Assembly (NCBI GenBank): GCA_949752745.1
Contig: OX457026.1
Span: forward strand, 37,738,723 to 37,802,722
Direction of reading: 5' to 3'
Origin: Protula sp. h YS-2021
Taxonomy: Eukaryota; Annelida; Polychaeta; Sabellida; Serpulidae
Length of the DNA stretch: 64,000 nt
A program made the translations under genes and the position numbers. This document shows positions 11,451 through 24,019 of this stretch, one piece after another (position 1 is the first letter of the stretch; every line of letters starts with the position of its first letter). A model generated the notes under the pieces. The model was given only the letters and a program-made list of their open reading frames with translations, was not told the DNA's origin and ran no database searches.

Positions 11451-14024
11451 AAACAATGCTGTTCGTCCCATAGGTCCAGCCCGGTTACTTATAATACCAA
11501 TATTGTTGCCCGTGGGGTCTTCTACTAAATCTAAATTTTGTAAAACTTAGTCGGTTCTTCTTTCCACCGTCGTAATGTCTTCGTGGCACAACGTCCACGA
11601 GCATTTTTATTTACTCTTGTCTCCCATATGTTGGCGAGGGGTGTTTTTTTACGCACATACGAGAAAATTTCTCCTCTGAAATGCCCTATTCAATATTTTT
11701 TCTGCATTCTCCGGTCAATGTTTTTCGCTTGGAAATCTTATCCCCACCACCCCCCCCCCTTCCCTCGCCAGACGGTCGATTTTAAATGGCGACATTTTTA
11801 GATGTCCGCAGTTTTACAAGTTAAACAAGGATGGTGCATTTTTCAGTGGTACTGCGTCAGGAGGCTGCATCAGAAGGTGCAGCTAAAATTATATATTAAA
11901 AAGAAAAGAAAAAAAAAAACGAAAGCAACGCATGGACGAGTAAACAAGAAATTCCTTTCTTGTATTACTGTTCAGCTTCGTAGTACTGCTGCAAAATGTT
12001 GGTCACAGTGGATTATTTTTTTTGCAGTAGTTTCGTGTATTATAATCTGCTTTGAGCTCTATTGAAAAACACCCAAGCGTAATTAAATGTAAGCGAAACC
12101 TCCCTGAAAGTGTCGTGTTGCAACGACGATTTCTGTAATATTTAAAATAAGATTTTGTACTGATTGTAATTGTGACATGTTTAACAGTCGGTGTATTTTA
12201 CATTTGAAGTCAGTGGTGACATATCTAAAAAATATTGCTGTCCCCGATGAGCGCTGTGACATGCTCAAAGAAAATCTGAAAGATTTTGTTTTTCAAGATG
12301 AGACAAAAATACTGAAGTAAAAACTAAACCGAATTACACTATATAGCCGAATGGACCTTTACATTTTGATCGAGAAGGCCAAGGTCATCGCGCTACCTCC
12401 CATGTGACTTTGTTTACGTTCAAACCGTTTTCGAGAGGATGGTCAACTTCCATTTTTTCCAGATGTACGTCGTATGTAACGTTGTTTATACCCAAAGTTT
12501 TGAAAATGATTATGAAAATGGCTCAGAGCCACCCTTTCTCTAATGATCAACCACCATTCTTTTTACTTAGATTTGATCGAGGGCAGGGTCCAAGAGGTAC
12601 CTCTCATGTAACGGCCTTTAGACCCCAAGGGTCACAAATGAACTTAAAACCGATATTTCTCCAACCTTTCGAGATAATTGTCAACTTGAAATTTTTGACC
12701 TTGACCTTTGAGGCCAAGGTAAAAAAATGCATTTTCAGCCAGACGTTTACTCTTTCCTATAAGTTTGCCAAATCTGAAACTTCAAATGGTGAAAATAGTG
12801 TAGTGTAGGAGAGAGTGTAGGAGGATATTTCTGGAAACCATCGAAACGAAACAAAAAATAGGGCAGAAACCCCCACAATTATTACAAAGTTATTCATAAT
12901 TATAATCTTCTTGTAGTGCGTGGGGTTTTTAACATTGTAAGCGCGTTATAAATACGGTCATAATTATAACTGGAAAAGAAGTTTCCAAGTGAGATCACAG
13001 AAGAACAATAAGTGAAAGAAAGCAAGATCATTTTCGAACACTCTCCAATGCCTTTCAAAGCATATTCATGGAAAAACCATATGTCGTCGGACGAAATATC
13101 GGATACCAGTACTGAATACAAGTCCCCCCCCCCCTCCCACCACAACACTTCATCTGGGGCAGAGCATCTCCATAAAGCAAAGCGATCGAAACAGTATAGC
13201 AGTAAGAGTATAATGAAGAAATATACGCTCTACACTGGAATTGGTTGATTTCAAATAAATGATACATGTGAATGTAAATGTAATTGAATGATATATGTGA
13301 AATTTAAATAAACTGATCTTTTCTTTAAGTTTAATTTAAGCATGAAATTTGACTCCCCCCTTTCCATATTTCTTGGACATTCAAAGCCATTTTAGCCACG
13401 AAAGTGGCTTGCTTGTCGATTTATTTCTTGATTCCGATCTTTGTAAATTTTAAATTTATATATATTCTTATTAGTTGTTTAAATACAATAGATTCAACTA
13501 TGGTTCAATTCACATTTGAAATAAACTGCACCAAACGCATTTGGCATGCATGTTTTTTCGCCGTTAGAATGTTACAGACCCACAAGAAAACTACATCAGG
13601 CAATCTACTCGGCTACTCCTATTATTAAGAGACAACGCACTAAATACTTTCCCTGTCAATCTTAACAAAGCTTTACAGATGCAAATTGCATAGTGTTAGA
13701 AACCTACGGTAAATGTATATGAAAAGAGACAAGAATTACTCCATTAGTATGGAAGAAAGACATCCATTCAGACATTGAAGTTGGTTCACATGGTCTCTCT
13801 TCCGGGTATCTAATCGATTGTGAGTTTTATTGCCTGTTGTTTGAACTCAGACAAAGTAACACTGACTTCTAGGAGATTGGTTTACCCGCAAAACGATAGA
13901 GCGGTTTCGGCAACTGACCATTGTAGGAAGACCAATTAACAGACACCTTAGAGGCTGATTCGAAAGTATTATATGATATAAATATGGATGGTCTATGTCA
14001 ATAAACCATCTAACCATAGATATA
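11451..14024. other. Repeat-derived and AT-rich non-coding DNA
   Basis: No host exon was recognised. Around 12330-12760 the sequence repeats the TTGACCTTGACCTTTGAGG / CCAAGGT theme seen in the larger 139-bp array, so this part is probably a decayed single copy of a related element. C-rich runs lie near 11748-11758 and 13125-13134. Confidence 0.5.
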
Positions 14025-14026
14025 TA

Positions 14027-14055
14027 CTGAAGGACAAAAGAAAGTTCGCACATAA
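14027..14055 (+). repeat. Left TIR of Tc1 element
   Basis: 29 bp, an exact reverse complement of 15171-15199. It is preceded by TA (inside TATATA). Confidence 0.95.
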
Positions 14056-14281
14056 TGAAAAATTGTATTGTTACTCACTTAATTGCTCGATTGCCTTCAA
14101 ATTTGTACCAAAGATACCTCTCAGATAGTGCTACAATATAATTGAAAAATGAAACTTCTGAAGAAATTTTAATGAAAGGTCACAAAGCGTCAAGTCAGTG
14201 TAAATGCCGTTTTGAGTTTTCTTCGATTTACAATGTTTATAACTAATACCGTATGCGGTATCCATTGGAACGCAGAAGGGT

Positions 14282-14904
14282 CTAGATTCGACTATGCATT
14301 GAAGTTATCAACCTGTTAATTTTGTATTGAGGACATTTGTGCCACTTCTCAATCAATGCTTGCCTCAATTTCGCGAGATTTTGAGGCGATGGGTTATGGG
14401 TTCGAACTTGGAGATGATCCCATAGATGTTCTATGGGATTCATATCCGGACTACATGCCGACCATGGGAGCACAGCAACATTATTAGCCGCTAAATACAC
14501 ACCCGAACAACGTGTGGGCGGGCATTGTCTCTCGCGGTTTAGCACCACTCCGATGTGGACCCGACGAGCGCGGATCCCATGTTCGCGTAGGCGCCATATA
14601 ACGGTTTTCGAGCTCGTACGGTTATTCGTCCGTCCAGGGATCTCCGCTGTTGTTATTGTGACTGGTCTGAAGCGATCCCGGAGGTGGATCATGCGGATCC
14701 GGCGATCTTGGTTAGGTGTGGTCACACGCGGTCTGCCACTACGGGGTCGGTCTTTGATTGATCCAGTGTCCCGATACCGTCTTCGGAGTTTTTCTATTCC
14801 TCCATTTTTCTGCACCCGAAACGTCTGGCAAAGAACTGAGCAGAAGCACCAGCTTCAAGCATGCCAATAGCCTGGTTGCCACAGTTTTGAGGTATTCGCG
14901 GCAT
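14282..14904 (-). pseudogene. Tc1 transposase, core deleted and frameshifted
   Basis: The N-terminus starts at the ATG complement of 14902-14904 (MPRIPQNCGNQAIGMLEAGA). After one frameshift near 14810-14825 it continues as the paired HTH region (LRRRYRDTGSIKDRPRSGRP, then the second helix-turn-helix WRLREHGIRARR). The frame then jumps from about VLNRERQ straight to AANNVAVLPWSACSPDMNPI-EHLWDHL. The segment that should hold the first two catalytic aspartates of the DD34E triad is missing; only the last acidic site (in PIEHLWD) remains. It cannot be an active transposase. Confidence 0.9.
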
Positions 14905-15170
14905 CTCAGTTCTCCGTTGTTTTCATCGATTTACTGCGTTTACATATGCGATTTACTGGATGACCACGTGTGTAATTTCATAATTTTTCAACATTGCGCC
15001 GGTACTGACTTATGTCGATTAATATGGTACCGTGCTTGAATGCCTACAAACCCGTAATAAAAACGCACATCCGCATGAAAAAATAACGATAGTTACAACT
15101 TGGGATTACAATCTGATGCTAAAAACCTTAGAAAAAAAAATATCCATAAGTTTTGGAGATATTTGAGTTT

Positions 15171-15199
15171 TTATGTGCGAACTTTCTTTTGTCCTTCAG
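15171..15199 (-). repeat. Right TIR of Tc1 element
   Basis: 29 bp, an exact inverted copy of 14027-14055. It is followed by TA at 15200-15201. Confidence 0.95.
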
Positions 15200-15201
15200 T
15201 A

Positions 15202-18200
15202 TATAAAAGACAGAAACTAAGAATTTTAACTATTCAACGGAATTTCGATCATAAAAAAACATTTTGTTCGATAAATAATATCGCCGGTCGTAACGGCCAA
15301 TTTTCTGAAAGACTAAAATGGCCTGAGAACTACTTTGTATCAAAAAGACTATTCACATTGCCCAAGCCAAAAGTGCAAGGCATAGAAGTCTGTAAAGAAA
15401 CAAATCGGGGCCTATTTTTCGGATTACTACTTTTTTTTGTTTGATAGATTTTTCATGAGCGGACGGTTCTTGTTATACTTTTGTCTACTTTTCACTTTTT
15501 AATCATATTTTATACAACGTCTAATTTGTTTTGAGCATTCTCATTTGTAATTTTAGTTTTGTAATTTAAAACAATGCAAAACTTGTAAAAAATGAACCTA
15601 CGCCGTTTGCAGTTCTTTGTCTCGTAATTCTTTCATTGTAAGCTAATCAGATCACAAGGGAACTGTTTTAATATTTAAAGGCACAAAAAAGGGAAATTTA
15701 GCCGAAGGTGATAGCATGAAACAAATTAGATATTTGATTCAGCTTAGTTTTACGTCGAGCTTTTTAGTTCTCTGCAGTAAACGAGTTGTCATCTACCCTG
15801 GATGATTTATTCATCTCTAGTGTGTATTGCTGCCATCCCTTTAAGCACTGGATGGGGGTAAAGATTAATTATCAAAAATTATTTTTCTGTTATCACAGCT
15901 GGACTGAAATAAAAAAAGGAGGCCCGAAACTCTCGTTTTGTGTTTGTTTCTAACTACAGCTAACTTTAATAATCATAAATAGTAATTTTTTACATTAGGG
16001 GGACTTTGAAACGGCCTAACGTTGTTTAGTCAAGAAACTAACTGTTTTGGTTTTCCAGTTTTTCATTATATGTTTATTTTGAACAACTGAACAGTCAAAA
16101 TGGCCTCAGGGCAGCTATCTTTAATTTTCAAAAGTATTTTCTATGATTTTCATTTGCAGTTTGTTATTAACAGGGTAATTCAAAACTATATGACCGATCA
16201 TCATTAAATTTGACACACGGCTTAAAAATTAAAAAAAAGCGCGTTTGGTGTTCATTTTTGTTTGGAGGGGAATAATTAAAAATCGCCATTTTGGATTTTA
16301 TAAGCAGTTTCTTATAAACTTGATAATATTTAAGAATTTTGCAATAACATGTAATATCCCAGACATGACATTGCTAAATTTTCGTTCGCAAGCCCTTGTG
16401 GCCCTCTATGATCATAATCCGGTCAGTTCGAGGCTGGAGTTTTAAAACTGACCTTACCAGCATATAATTTTCTCATTAACTCGTTAACTTGTTCATATTA
16501 TTTTTTGTAAAGGTATCTATGTGTAACGTGACAGGTGTTTATTGCCTTGGTTTTAAACATCAAATTGTTTTAGCAGACTGTTATAACATCATAATATTTT
16601 AAGTATATTTTGTATACTTGCCCCCCCCCCCCAAAAAAAAAGAACCTTTGAACAGCGACGATCATCCGAATATGTACACTCTTCTGCTGAGTGAAACAGC
16701 GTGCTTCATATTTTCCATGAAGAAAATATCAGTTTCCTATTTTTTAAAAAAGATTCCTTAGTGCATAGCTGCCCACGCGAAAAATCCATAAAAACACGCG
16801 AAAAATCTTATTTGCTTCTGTATGAAAATTTCGTGTAAAATCGTAAAAAATATGAGAAAATTATATGTTGGTAAGGTCAGTTTTAAATTATTGCAAGTAA
16901 TTACAAATAACATGTCACTTGTTTTTATGTAGTTTAATCTGTTTTCGAACGTGTTTGTATGTTTTTTATGCCCAGACTTGTATCGAAAGCAAACTTGAAC
17001 GTTGCTGTTTTGTAAGATTTTCTCGGAAAAAGTGCAGACAGCATTTTTAGATACTAAATTTGCAGTCAGTTGCTGTTTTTATTATTTTAGTATTACTGGA
17101 TTTTTTAAAGGCAACATTTACAACATCAAATGAAGTATAATGTATTACACTATTATGCTTCATTGCGTTTCAGCTCGATCGTATGTTCCATGTCAAATAA
17201 GATAAATTATTAGCCCAGCGCCGTGGAGAATCCCAGAGATGTTTTCAATAGCAGTGATCAATGGCACATGCCGTACTCAGACGAAAGAATGAAAAAAAAG
17301 CATTGCATAAAAATAGACTTCTACTATTTACTCGAGGTTATTGATGCGCGAAAAAAAAATTAAACAACATTTAATCAATTTTGAGAAATTGCGAAACAAT
17401 ATGCAGTTTGTGTTCCGGTTAAATCTGCAATTTAATTAATAGAGCAAAGAAGAAAAGAATCAGTCCGACATTCCATCTGCTTCCCAGCACTAAGTTTGCG
17501 TATTGCAGCCAAGCCTTTTGAGCATGCAGGGCTTGATTAGGAGAGGTGTGCTAGTTTGGTCCAACGGGTAATCATTTGGTTAGGAGACTTGTAGTTCTCG
17601 TGTCAGGGAATTTAAATACATGAAGAAAATAACAGTTATGTTTGTAAATGGATAGCAAGTAATAAACATTGTTTCTTCTAAAAAATAATGTGAAGGAACG
17701 ACTTTAAAATTTAAAAAAAAAAAATCGGATACTTAGACTGCCATAAAAGACTGAGAGTTGAAATAGTAAATACAAAATTACTTAAATGCCACAATTTCAG
17801 TTGATGTGATGAGGTGGTTATTTGGATACATAACTTTTATAGGTAAGCTTTTAGATGGTCCGTATTTAATCTTGTTTATTCTGTAGGCTGTCTGTGCGAG
17901 AAAAAAATTTGTCAACTATTGGGACAGAGAAGGGATGGAAATTTAACCATCAGGTTCAATATTATGTTAATAAGTGACAGAAAGAATGGTGCATTTTCGT
18001 TCGGATTCTGTATTACGGGGCATGTTGCGTTTGAGTATATTCCAGGACTGCTTTAGCATAACGAATTCCGCAAACATGAGCGGTTCAATTTTTTCTTAAC
18101 AACAAAAATTATTTTTGATATAAATAATAGTTTAATGTTATTCATATGCGTCAAATATTTATGCAGTATGTCTTCTTTTGTATCCCTTAATAGCCTTTCA

Positions 18201-18540
18201 AAATTTTTAAGCGACCGAAAGCTGAGTGAATAATTGCAAAGATTTGCAAGATCAAAACAGAAAACAGTTTGCTAAGTTACGTTTCCCACCGTAACTTAGA
18301 ACACGACAGAAAACAGTCTTGCAATACTGGCAGAGCATCGCTGTTTTTTATTTTTATTTTTATTTTATTTTTGAATCCTCATTGGATTACAGAATACTGA
18401 CCGATTGAATGAACGATAACTTTCGAGATAAACTTTATACTTGTATTGTCGCTTTTTAAAGATATCCTAAGCCTAGTCACAAGTCTTGCGTTTCAAAGTT
18501 AAATTTACTTATGTGTCAGATATTTACAACACGAAACCTG
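15202..18540. other. AT-rich non-coding interval
   Basis: No exon or transposon protein is recognisable. Short A and T runs are common and a C run lies at 16621-16632. Confidence 0.5.
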
Positions 18541-18549
18541 AGATGTCTA

Positions 18550-18832
18550 ACACACACAAAAAGCAAAAAAGAAAAAAAAACAAACAAACAAAAAAAAAAA
18601 CAAAAAAAAAAACAAAAAAAAAACGAAAAACAAAGAAAAGAAAAGCAAAAACAAAACAAGAATATGAGCTTTGTTTAATTCGGTTAGAACCGGTGTGATA
18701 CTTGGAATAAAACCCAGCAGACATGTCAACGTCGCAAAGACGTCTGAATTTTTTTTTTGTTTTGCTTGTTTTTTTTTTTGTTTTTTTTTTTTGTTTTTGT
18801 TTGTTTGTTTTTTTTTTTTTGTTTTTTTTTTT
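18550..18832. repeat. A-rich tract and T-rich tract in inverted arrangement
   Basis: About 100 bases of A with regular C/G interruptions (18550-18655) are followed by ~95 bases of unique sequence and then by a T-rich tract (18750-18832) that is nearly its reverse complement (AAAAACAAACAAACAAAA against TTTTGTTTGTTTGTTTT). Translations across it are Lys- or Phe-rich low complexity and are not genes. Confidence 0.85.
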
Positions 18833-19260
18833 ACGCATGTGTAAGAAATCCGACGTCCGAGTCCGATTGTGACGAGTTCTCTTTTTTCGTCAAAACGTTT
18901 CTTCGACGGGACTTTTCCACTCGCGCTCAATGCAAGCTTGTCAGCTTTCCCCCCACCCTGCAGATGTGTCATGCGTATATTTACCTCTGTTGAACGAAAT
19001 ATCTATCATTGTTTAAGACAAAATATGGAAGATTGCTTTATGTCAGTGATTTTCGATATTAAACAGAACCTATACGATCTTTGGAAAATTGAAAAATAGT
19101 CAAAGCCACGAGTTTTGTAACTAGGAAAAGAGAAGTTTCAAATTTACTTATATGCTGTGTCATTTGAAAAAATAAATAAAAATTTGCCATATTTCGTGAA
19201 TTGTTAAACTCCACATAAAGGCATTACCCAGGTTGGGACCTGGAACACCGTTTAGGATAA

Positions 19261-20108
19261 CTTTTTACTGGGTTCCGGACAGAACCCCCCGGGACCAACT
19301 GCCCCGGGACCGAACCCCCCCCCCCCCGACCAAACCCCCCAGGACCGAACCCCCCGCGCGCATAACCCCTCATGCCAACCCCCCCCCCCCCCATATGGAG
19401 AGGACCAGACCCCCTCCCCTTCCCAACTCCAACAATTATATTTGAACTTTTAAGCAGCCTCCAATCTTCTATAATCGTTACTTTATGATTACTGATTATA
19501 AAGGTGTAAAAGGTACATAATTATTGTAGTCATATTATCGGACGAACTTTGATCTCAAATGCAATCAGAGCTTCTGCCGTGTCCTGTTCTGTCATCTTAC
19601 AATCACAGGATCTGAAGTACAATTTATATCCTTGTCATCTAGTCTGTATGTCGGTTGCAATTAAAACATCTGAAGGACGAATTCCTGTTATTTATAAATG
19701 ACAGGAGTCCACTTTGTGTGCTGAATTACAATTATACAGCCAACTGCTGAATTACAATTATACAGCCAGCTGCAATAAATTTTGTCCGAAGTAGACGATA
19801 TTACTGCAGAGGCCAATCAGTACGCTAAGGCATGTGACTGTCAAAAACCACTGGCTTCCCGGAGTCGGTATTCTTTATTTGAGAGCCCTCTAGAGAATTC
19901 TTGTAAAATCATGATGCAATTAACGTGTGTTTAAATTTCACATATTATATTGGCATTTTGATCAGGTTGAGAGGGGGGTTTGATCCGATCGGGGGGTTTT
20001 GGCACGGGGAGTTATGAGCGGGGGGGTGGTTCCGGGGGGTTTGGTCCGGGGGGGATTTGGTCACGGGGGGTTTGGTCCCGGGGGTTCTGTCCCAGACCCC
20101 TTTTTGCT
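19261..20108. mobile_element. Non-autonomous MULE-like element with C-rich/G-rich long TIRs
   Basis: The left end (19270 onward) begins GGGTTCCGGACAGAACCCCC and continues as C-rich subrepeats of the form GGACCAAACCCCCC to about 19420. The right end (about 19970-20099) is the inverted counterpart, whose complement begins GGGTCTGGGACAGAACCCCC. The element is flanked by 9-bp direct repeats CTTTTTACT (19261-19269) and CTTTTTGCT (20100-20108), 8 of 9 identical, the duplication size of Mutator-like elements. The ~550-bp interior encodes no transposase. Confidence 0.72.
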
Positions 20109-20109
20109 T

Positions 20110-21640
20110 ACCAAGTCCGAAAAGAGAACAGTTCAAAACTCGTGATTTTAATACGTTTTTAATTGTTTTCGCTTTTAAGCACGTTTGTTTGTCATGCCAA
20201 AAATCTCCAACAATCGTCGTTTTACGAATAGTTTAAAAATCACAAGACGGGATTCGAACTACGTGGAACTAGTTTCGACTAAATATGTACATGAAAATGA
20301 AGAAGACAACAACTCATGAGACAAACCCAACTGTACAAGTCAGGAGGATAAATGGGTCCCAACGAAGCAGCTCCCCCCCCCCCCCTCCCCGTCATTAGGA
20401 TCACTCTGGAAATTAGTGATCTCCTGCTGGTGGTTCCATATCCAGGGTTCCATTGTGTTGTACTATATATATATATAATATTGAACAATTGAAAAGGATG
20501 CTTAATTTGCTGTGCTGTTTGAAGGGCTAACACCCCCCACGTTTCATGGAAAAGTGTGTTTGTTTGTTTGTTTGTTTATTGTTTTTTTTTTGTTGGCCAC
20601 TAGGTCCCTTCAATCATGGATTGTTTTTAAAGCAGCGATACTGCACCTAGCACCAGACCCTGCCCGCTATGGATGAGTTATTCCTTTGTCCGGGGATATT
20701 ACGGGTGTGCATATGCGGTAGTGTTTCTCCGTGCGTTTCTCTGTATGTGTCCGTGAATATGCATATAATGTTGTTAATCATACTCATAACCTGTCCATAC
20801 TTAGACAGCCCTCATCTGTAGCGTCTTATTAAAAGAAAAAGAAACGTTAGATACTATACAGCTAAAGCTCAAAGAAATGGATTGTTTTGAGGCCCTTGCT
20901 CATTAGGGAATAATGAAATGCCACAGGCATTTGGTCATTTAATCAGACTTTTTCGCCCATAACAGAGCGTTCTATGCATTATAAATTAATAGCACAAAAC
21001 CAGCGTCATTCCCTGATGGTTATCCGAGGTTTCAAATTTTTGGTTTGAACCACTTTAGAATATCTGGAATAAACGCGAGAATGCAGTGTCTGCACATTTC
21101 AACTCAGAGCAAATAGATGTGTAGTTCTTATGAAAGAGTAAGCAACTGAAAACACACCTAAATTGAGAAGGAGGCTAAAGATCGAATTTTTTGCGAAAAA
21201 ATTCTTACAGCCATATTTTGCTTCAACATCACAAATACAGCGTAATCCCGGCATAACATCCCGAAAATAGCCACCTCTTAAACAGGACTCTTCACTAGTT
21301 CCGCTCTATTGGCCTTCAATAATGATAAACCCTGAAAAATAGGACCACATCACTGATAAGACAGCTTTAATGCAGTCTGGCTGCTGGTCCTGTTTCCAAA
21401 GTTCCCCTTTCCAGACCTAACAAAAGATAAAAAATAGCAGCACTATTGATTTATTGCTCTTTACTATCAACAAATATACCCCGTTGTCTACGTCACATGC
21501 AAGAGATAGCAAGCAAGGCAACAAGTTTTCGTTCATTGGATGCTATAGCACACCAAGTGCTCAAATTCTTCTGTAATACTTTCTTATCTTGAAGACTGAC
21601 CGTAAGTTCATTTCAGCACAAAAAATAAAAAATAAGGTAG
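20110..21640. other. Non-coding interval
   Basis: No gene is seen. It contains a C run at 20373-20386 and a short TA repeat near 20464-20479. Confidence 0.5.
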
Positions 21641-22132
21641 CATAAGTCTCTTGCTGTGCCCGTCCCCATGTCTGCTCGATCGTCACTCCTAGGGCGGCTT
21701 GTCCAAACGATTTTTCAGTAACTGTTCATCCGAAGTTTTTGATATTTTACAAAGTGGATATAGATGCATACTGAATAAATAGAAAGCTTTATTATTTTTT
21801 GAGTCGGTCACACCTTGTCTTTATTTGGACTTAATGATTTTTGTGCTTTGACAAAAAATGCACACAGAAGATTTTATCTGAAACGTATCGCAATTGAAAT
21901 TCTATGGCGTAGGACTATGAAATTTGGCACAGAGATAGAGGGTGATAAGATATCGTGAAATCCGTAAAAATTTTGACCTTGACCTTCACGATCAAGGTCA
22001 AATTGAGGTCAAAATATTTTTTCAAAAACCTCTTCCATCACGAAAAATTGCTGGAAATAGCGCTCAAATCCTTGTTTCAACCCGTGTACGGTGTCAGTAA
22101 GCAATAACATCATGGATGGAATCTCGACATTC

Positions 22133-23880
22133 AGTGTCAAGGTCAAGGTCATGTGACTTTTGTATATTGAATTCCGTTAGAGAAAAATTGTCCATTATCT
22201 CGAAAACGGTTAGAGATAGAGCGATTTTGAGCTTATTTGCCACCCTTTGGGCCTAAAAGGTGTTATATAAGAGGTACCTCGGTGACCTTGACCTCTTCCG
22301 TCAAGGTGAAGGTCAAAAACCGGAAGTTGACCATTTTCTCGAAAACGGTTAGAGATAGAGCGATTTTGAGCTTATTTCCGACCCTTTGGGCCTAAAAGAC
22401 GTTATATAAGAGGTACCTCGGTGACCTTGACCTCCTCCGTCAATGTCAAGGTCAAAAACCGGAAGTTGACCATTATCTCGAAAACGGTTAGAGATAGAGC
22501 GATTCTGAGCTTATTTCCGACCCTTTGGGCCTAAAAGACGTTATATAAGAGGTACCTCGGTGACCTTGACCTCCTCCGTCAATGTCAAGGTCAAAAACCG
22601 GAAGTTGACCATTATCTCGAAAACGGTTAGAGATAGAGCGATTCTGAGCTTATTTCCGACCCTTTGGGCCTAAAAGACGTTATATAAGAGGTACCTCGGT
22701 GACCTTGACCTCCTCCGTCAATGCCAAGGTCAAAAACCGGAAGTTGACCATTATCTCGAAAATGGTTAGAGATAGAGCGATTTTGAGCTTATTTTCGACC
22801 CTTTGGGCCTAAAAGACGTTATATAAGAGGTACCTCGATGACCTTGACCTCCTCTGTCATGGTCAAGGTCAAAAACCGGAAGTTGACCATTATCTCGAAA
22901 ACGGTTAGAGATAGAGCGATTTTGAGCTTATTTTCGAGCCTTTGGGCCTAAAAGACGTTACATAAGAGGTACCTCGGTGACCTTGACCTCCTCCGTCAAG
23001 GTCAAGGTCAAAAACCGGAAGTTGACCATTATCTCGAAAACGGTTAGAGATAGAGCGATTTTGAGGTTATTTTCGACCCTTTGGGCCTAAAAGACGTTAT
23101 ATAAGAGGTACCTCGGTGACCTTGACCTCCTCCGTCAAGGTCAAGGTCAAAAACCGGAAGTTGACCATTATCTCGAAAACGGTTAGAGATAGAGCGATTT
23201 TGAGGTTATTTTCGACCCTTTGGGCCTAAAAGACGTTATATAAGAGGTACCTCGGTGACCTTGACCTCCTCCGTCAATGTCAAGGTCAAAAACCGGAAGT
23301 TGACCATTATCTCGAAAACGTTTAGAGATAGAGCGATTTTGAGCTTATTTTCGACCCTTTGGGCCTGAAAGACGTTACAAAAGAGGCACCTCGGTGACCT
23401 TGACCTCCTCCGTCAAGGTCAAGGTAAAAAACCGGAAGTTGACCATTATCTCGAAAACGGTTAGAGATAGAGCGATTTTGAGCTTATTTTCGACCCTTTG
23501 GGCCTAAAAGACGTTACATAAGAGGCACCTCGGTGACCTTGACTCCTCCGTCATGGTCAAGGTCAAAAACCGGAAGTTGACCATTATCTCGAAAACGGTT
23601 AGAGATAGAGCGATTTTGAGGTTATTTTCGACCCTTTGGGCCTAAAAGACGTTATATAAGAGGTACCTCGGTGACCTTGACCTCCTCCGTCAAAGTCAAA
23701 AACCGGAAGTTGACCATTATCTCGAAAACGGTCAGAGAAAGAGCGATTTTGAGGTTATTTTCGACCCTTTGGGCCTAAAAGACGTTATATAAGAGATACC
23801 TCGGTGACCTTGACCTCCTCCATCATGGTCAAGGTCAAGAACCGGAAGTTGTCCATTGTCTGAAAAATGGTTAGAAAACT
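22133..23880. repeat. About twelve 139-bp tandem repeats with inverted AGGTCA half-sites
   Basis: AGGTACCTC-like unit starts occur at 22272, 22411, 22550, 22689, 22828, 22967, 23106, 23245, 23384, 23523, 23661 and 23794. The spacing is 139 bp except for 138 and 133 at the end. Each unit contains GTGACCTTGACCTCCTCC followed closely by GTCAAGGTCAAGGTCA (some copies vary), so the half-sites face each other as an inverted repeat. It also has TTATCTCGAAAACGGTTAG and CCCTTTGGGCCTAAAAGACG. Degenerate part-units flank both ends. Confidence 0.96.
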
Positions 23881-24019
23881 GAATTTGATTATTTGAGATT
23901 ACATTATATTTACTTCGCTGTCCTTGTTCATGATAATAATTCTGAAGGTGACAATTATGTGGAAAGACTGAAAAATGTGTCTTTGACCAGATAGATTGTA
24001 CCATTGCAAGTGGGTGTCA

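Larger units (their letters stand above)
14027..15199 (-). mobile_element. Internally deleted Tc1-family DNA transposon with perfect TIRs
   Basis: Perfect 29-bp terminal inverted repeats (14027-14055 and 15171-15199, starting CTGAAGGACAAAAGAAAG) are flanked by TA on both sides (14025-14026 and 15200-15201), the target duplication of Tc1/mariner elements. The element is 1173 bp, shorter than a complete Tc1 copy. The transposase on the minus strand has lost its middle. Perfect TIRs suggest relatively recent movement, possibly driven by a complete relative. Confidence 0.92.

Noticed and set aside
12404..12808. 134-codon plus-strand frame
   Set aside because: It runs through AAGGTCA-rich repeat sequence and looks like repeat-derived frame openness.
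15100..15444. 114-codon plus-strand frame
   Set aside because: It crosses the right TIR of the Tc1 element and has no recognisable motif.
17560..17620. Possible tRNA-like stretch
   Set aside because: Neither internal promoter box fits and no cloverleaf can be drawn.
18524..18972. Open frames rich in Lys, Phe and Asn on both strands
   Set aside because: They translate the A-rich and T-rich tracts. Low complexity only.
20230..20245. B-box-like GTTCGAATCCC on the minus strand
   Set aside because: No A box or tRNA fold lies at the right distance.
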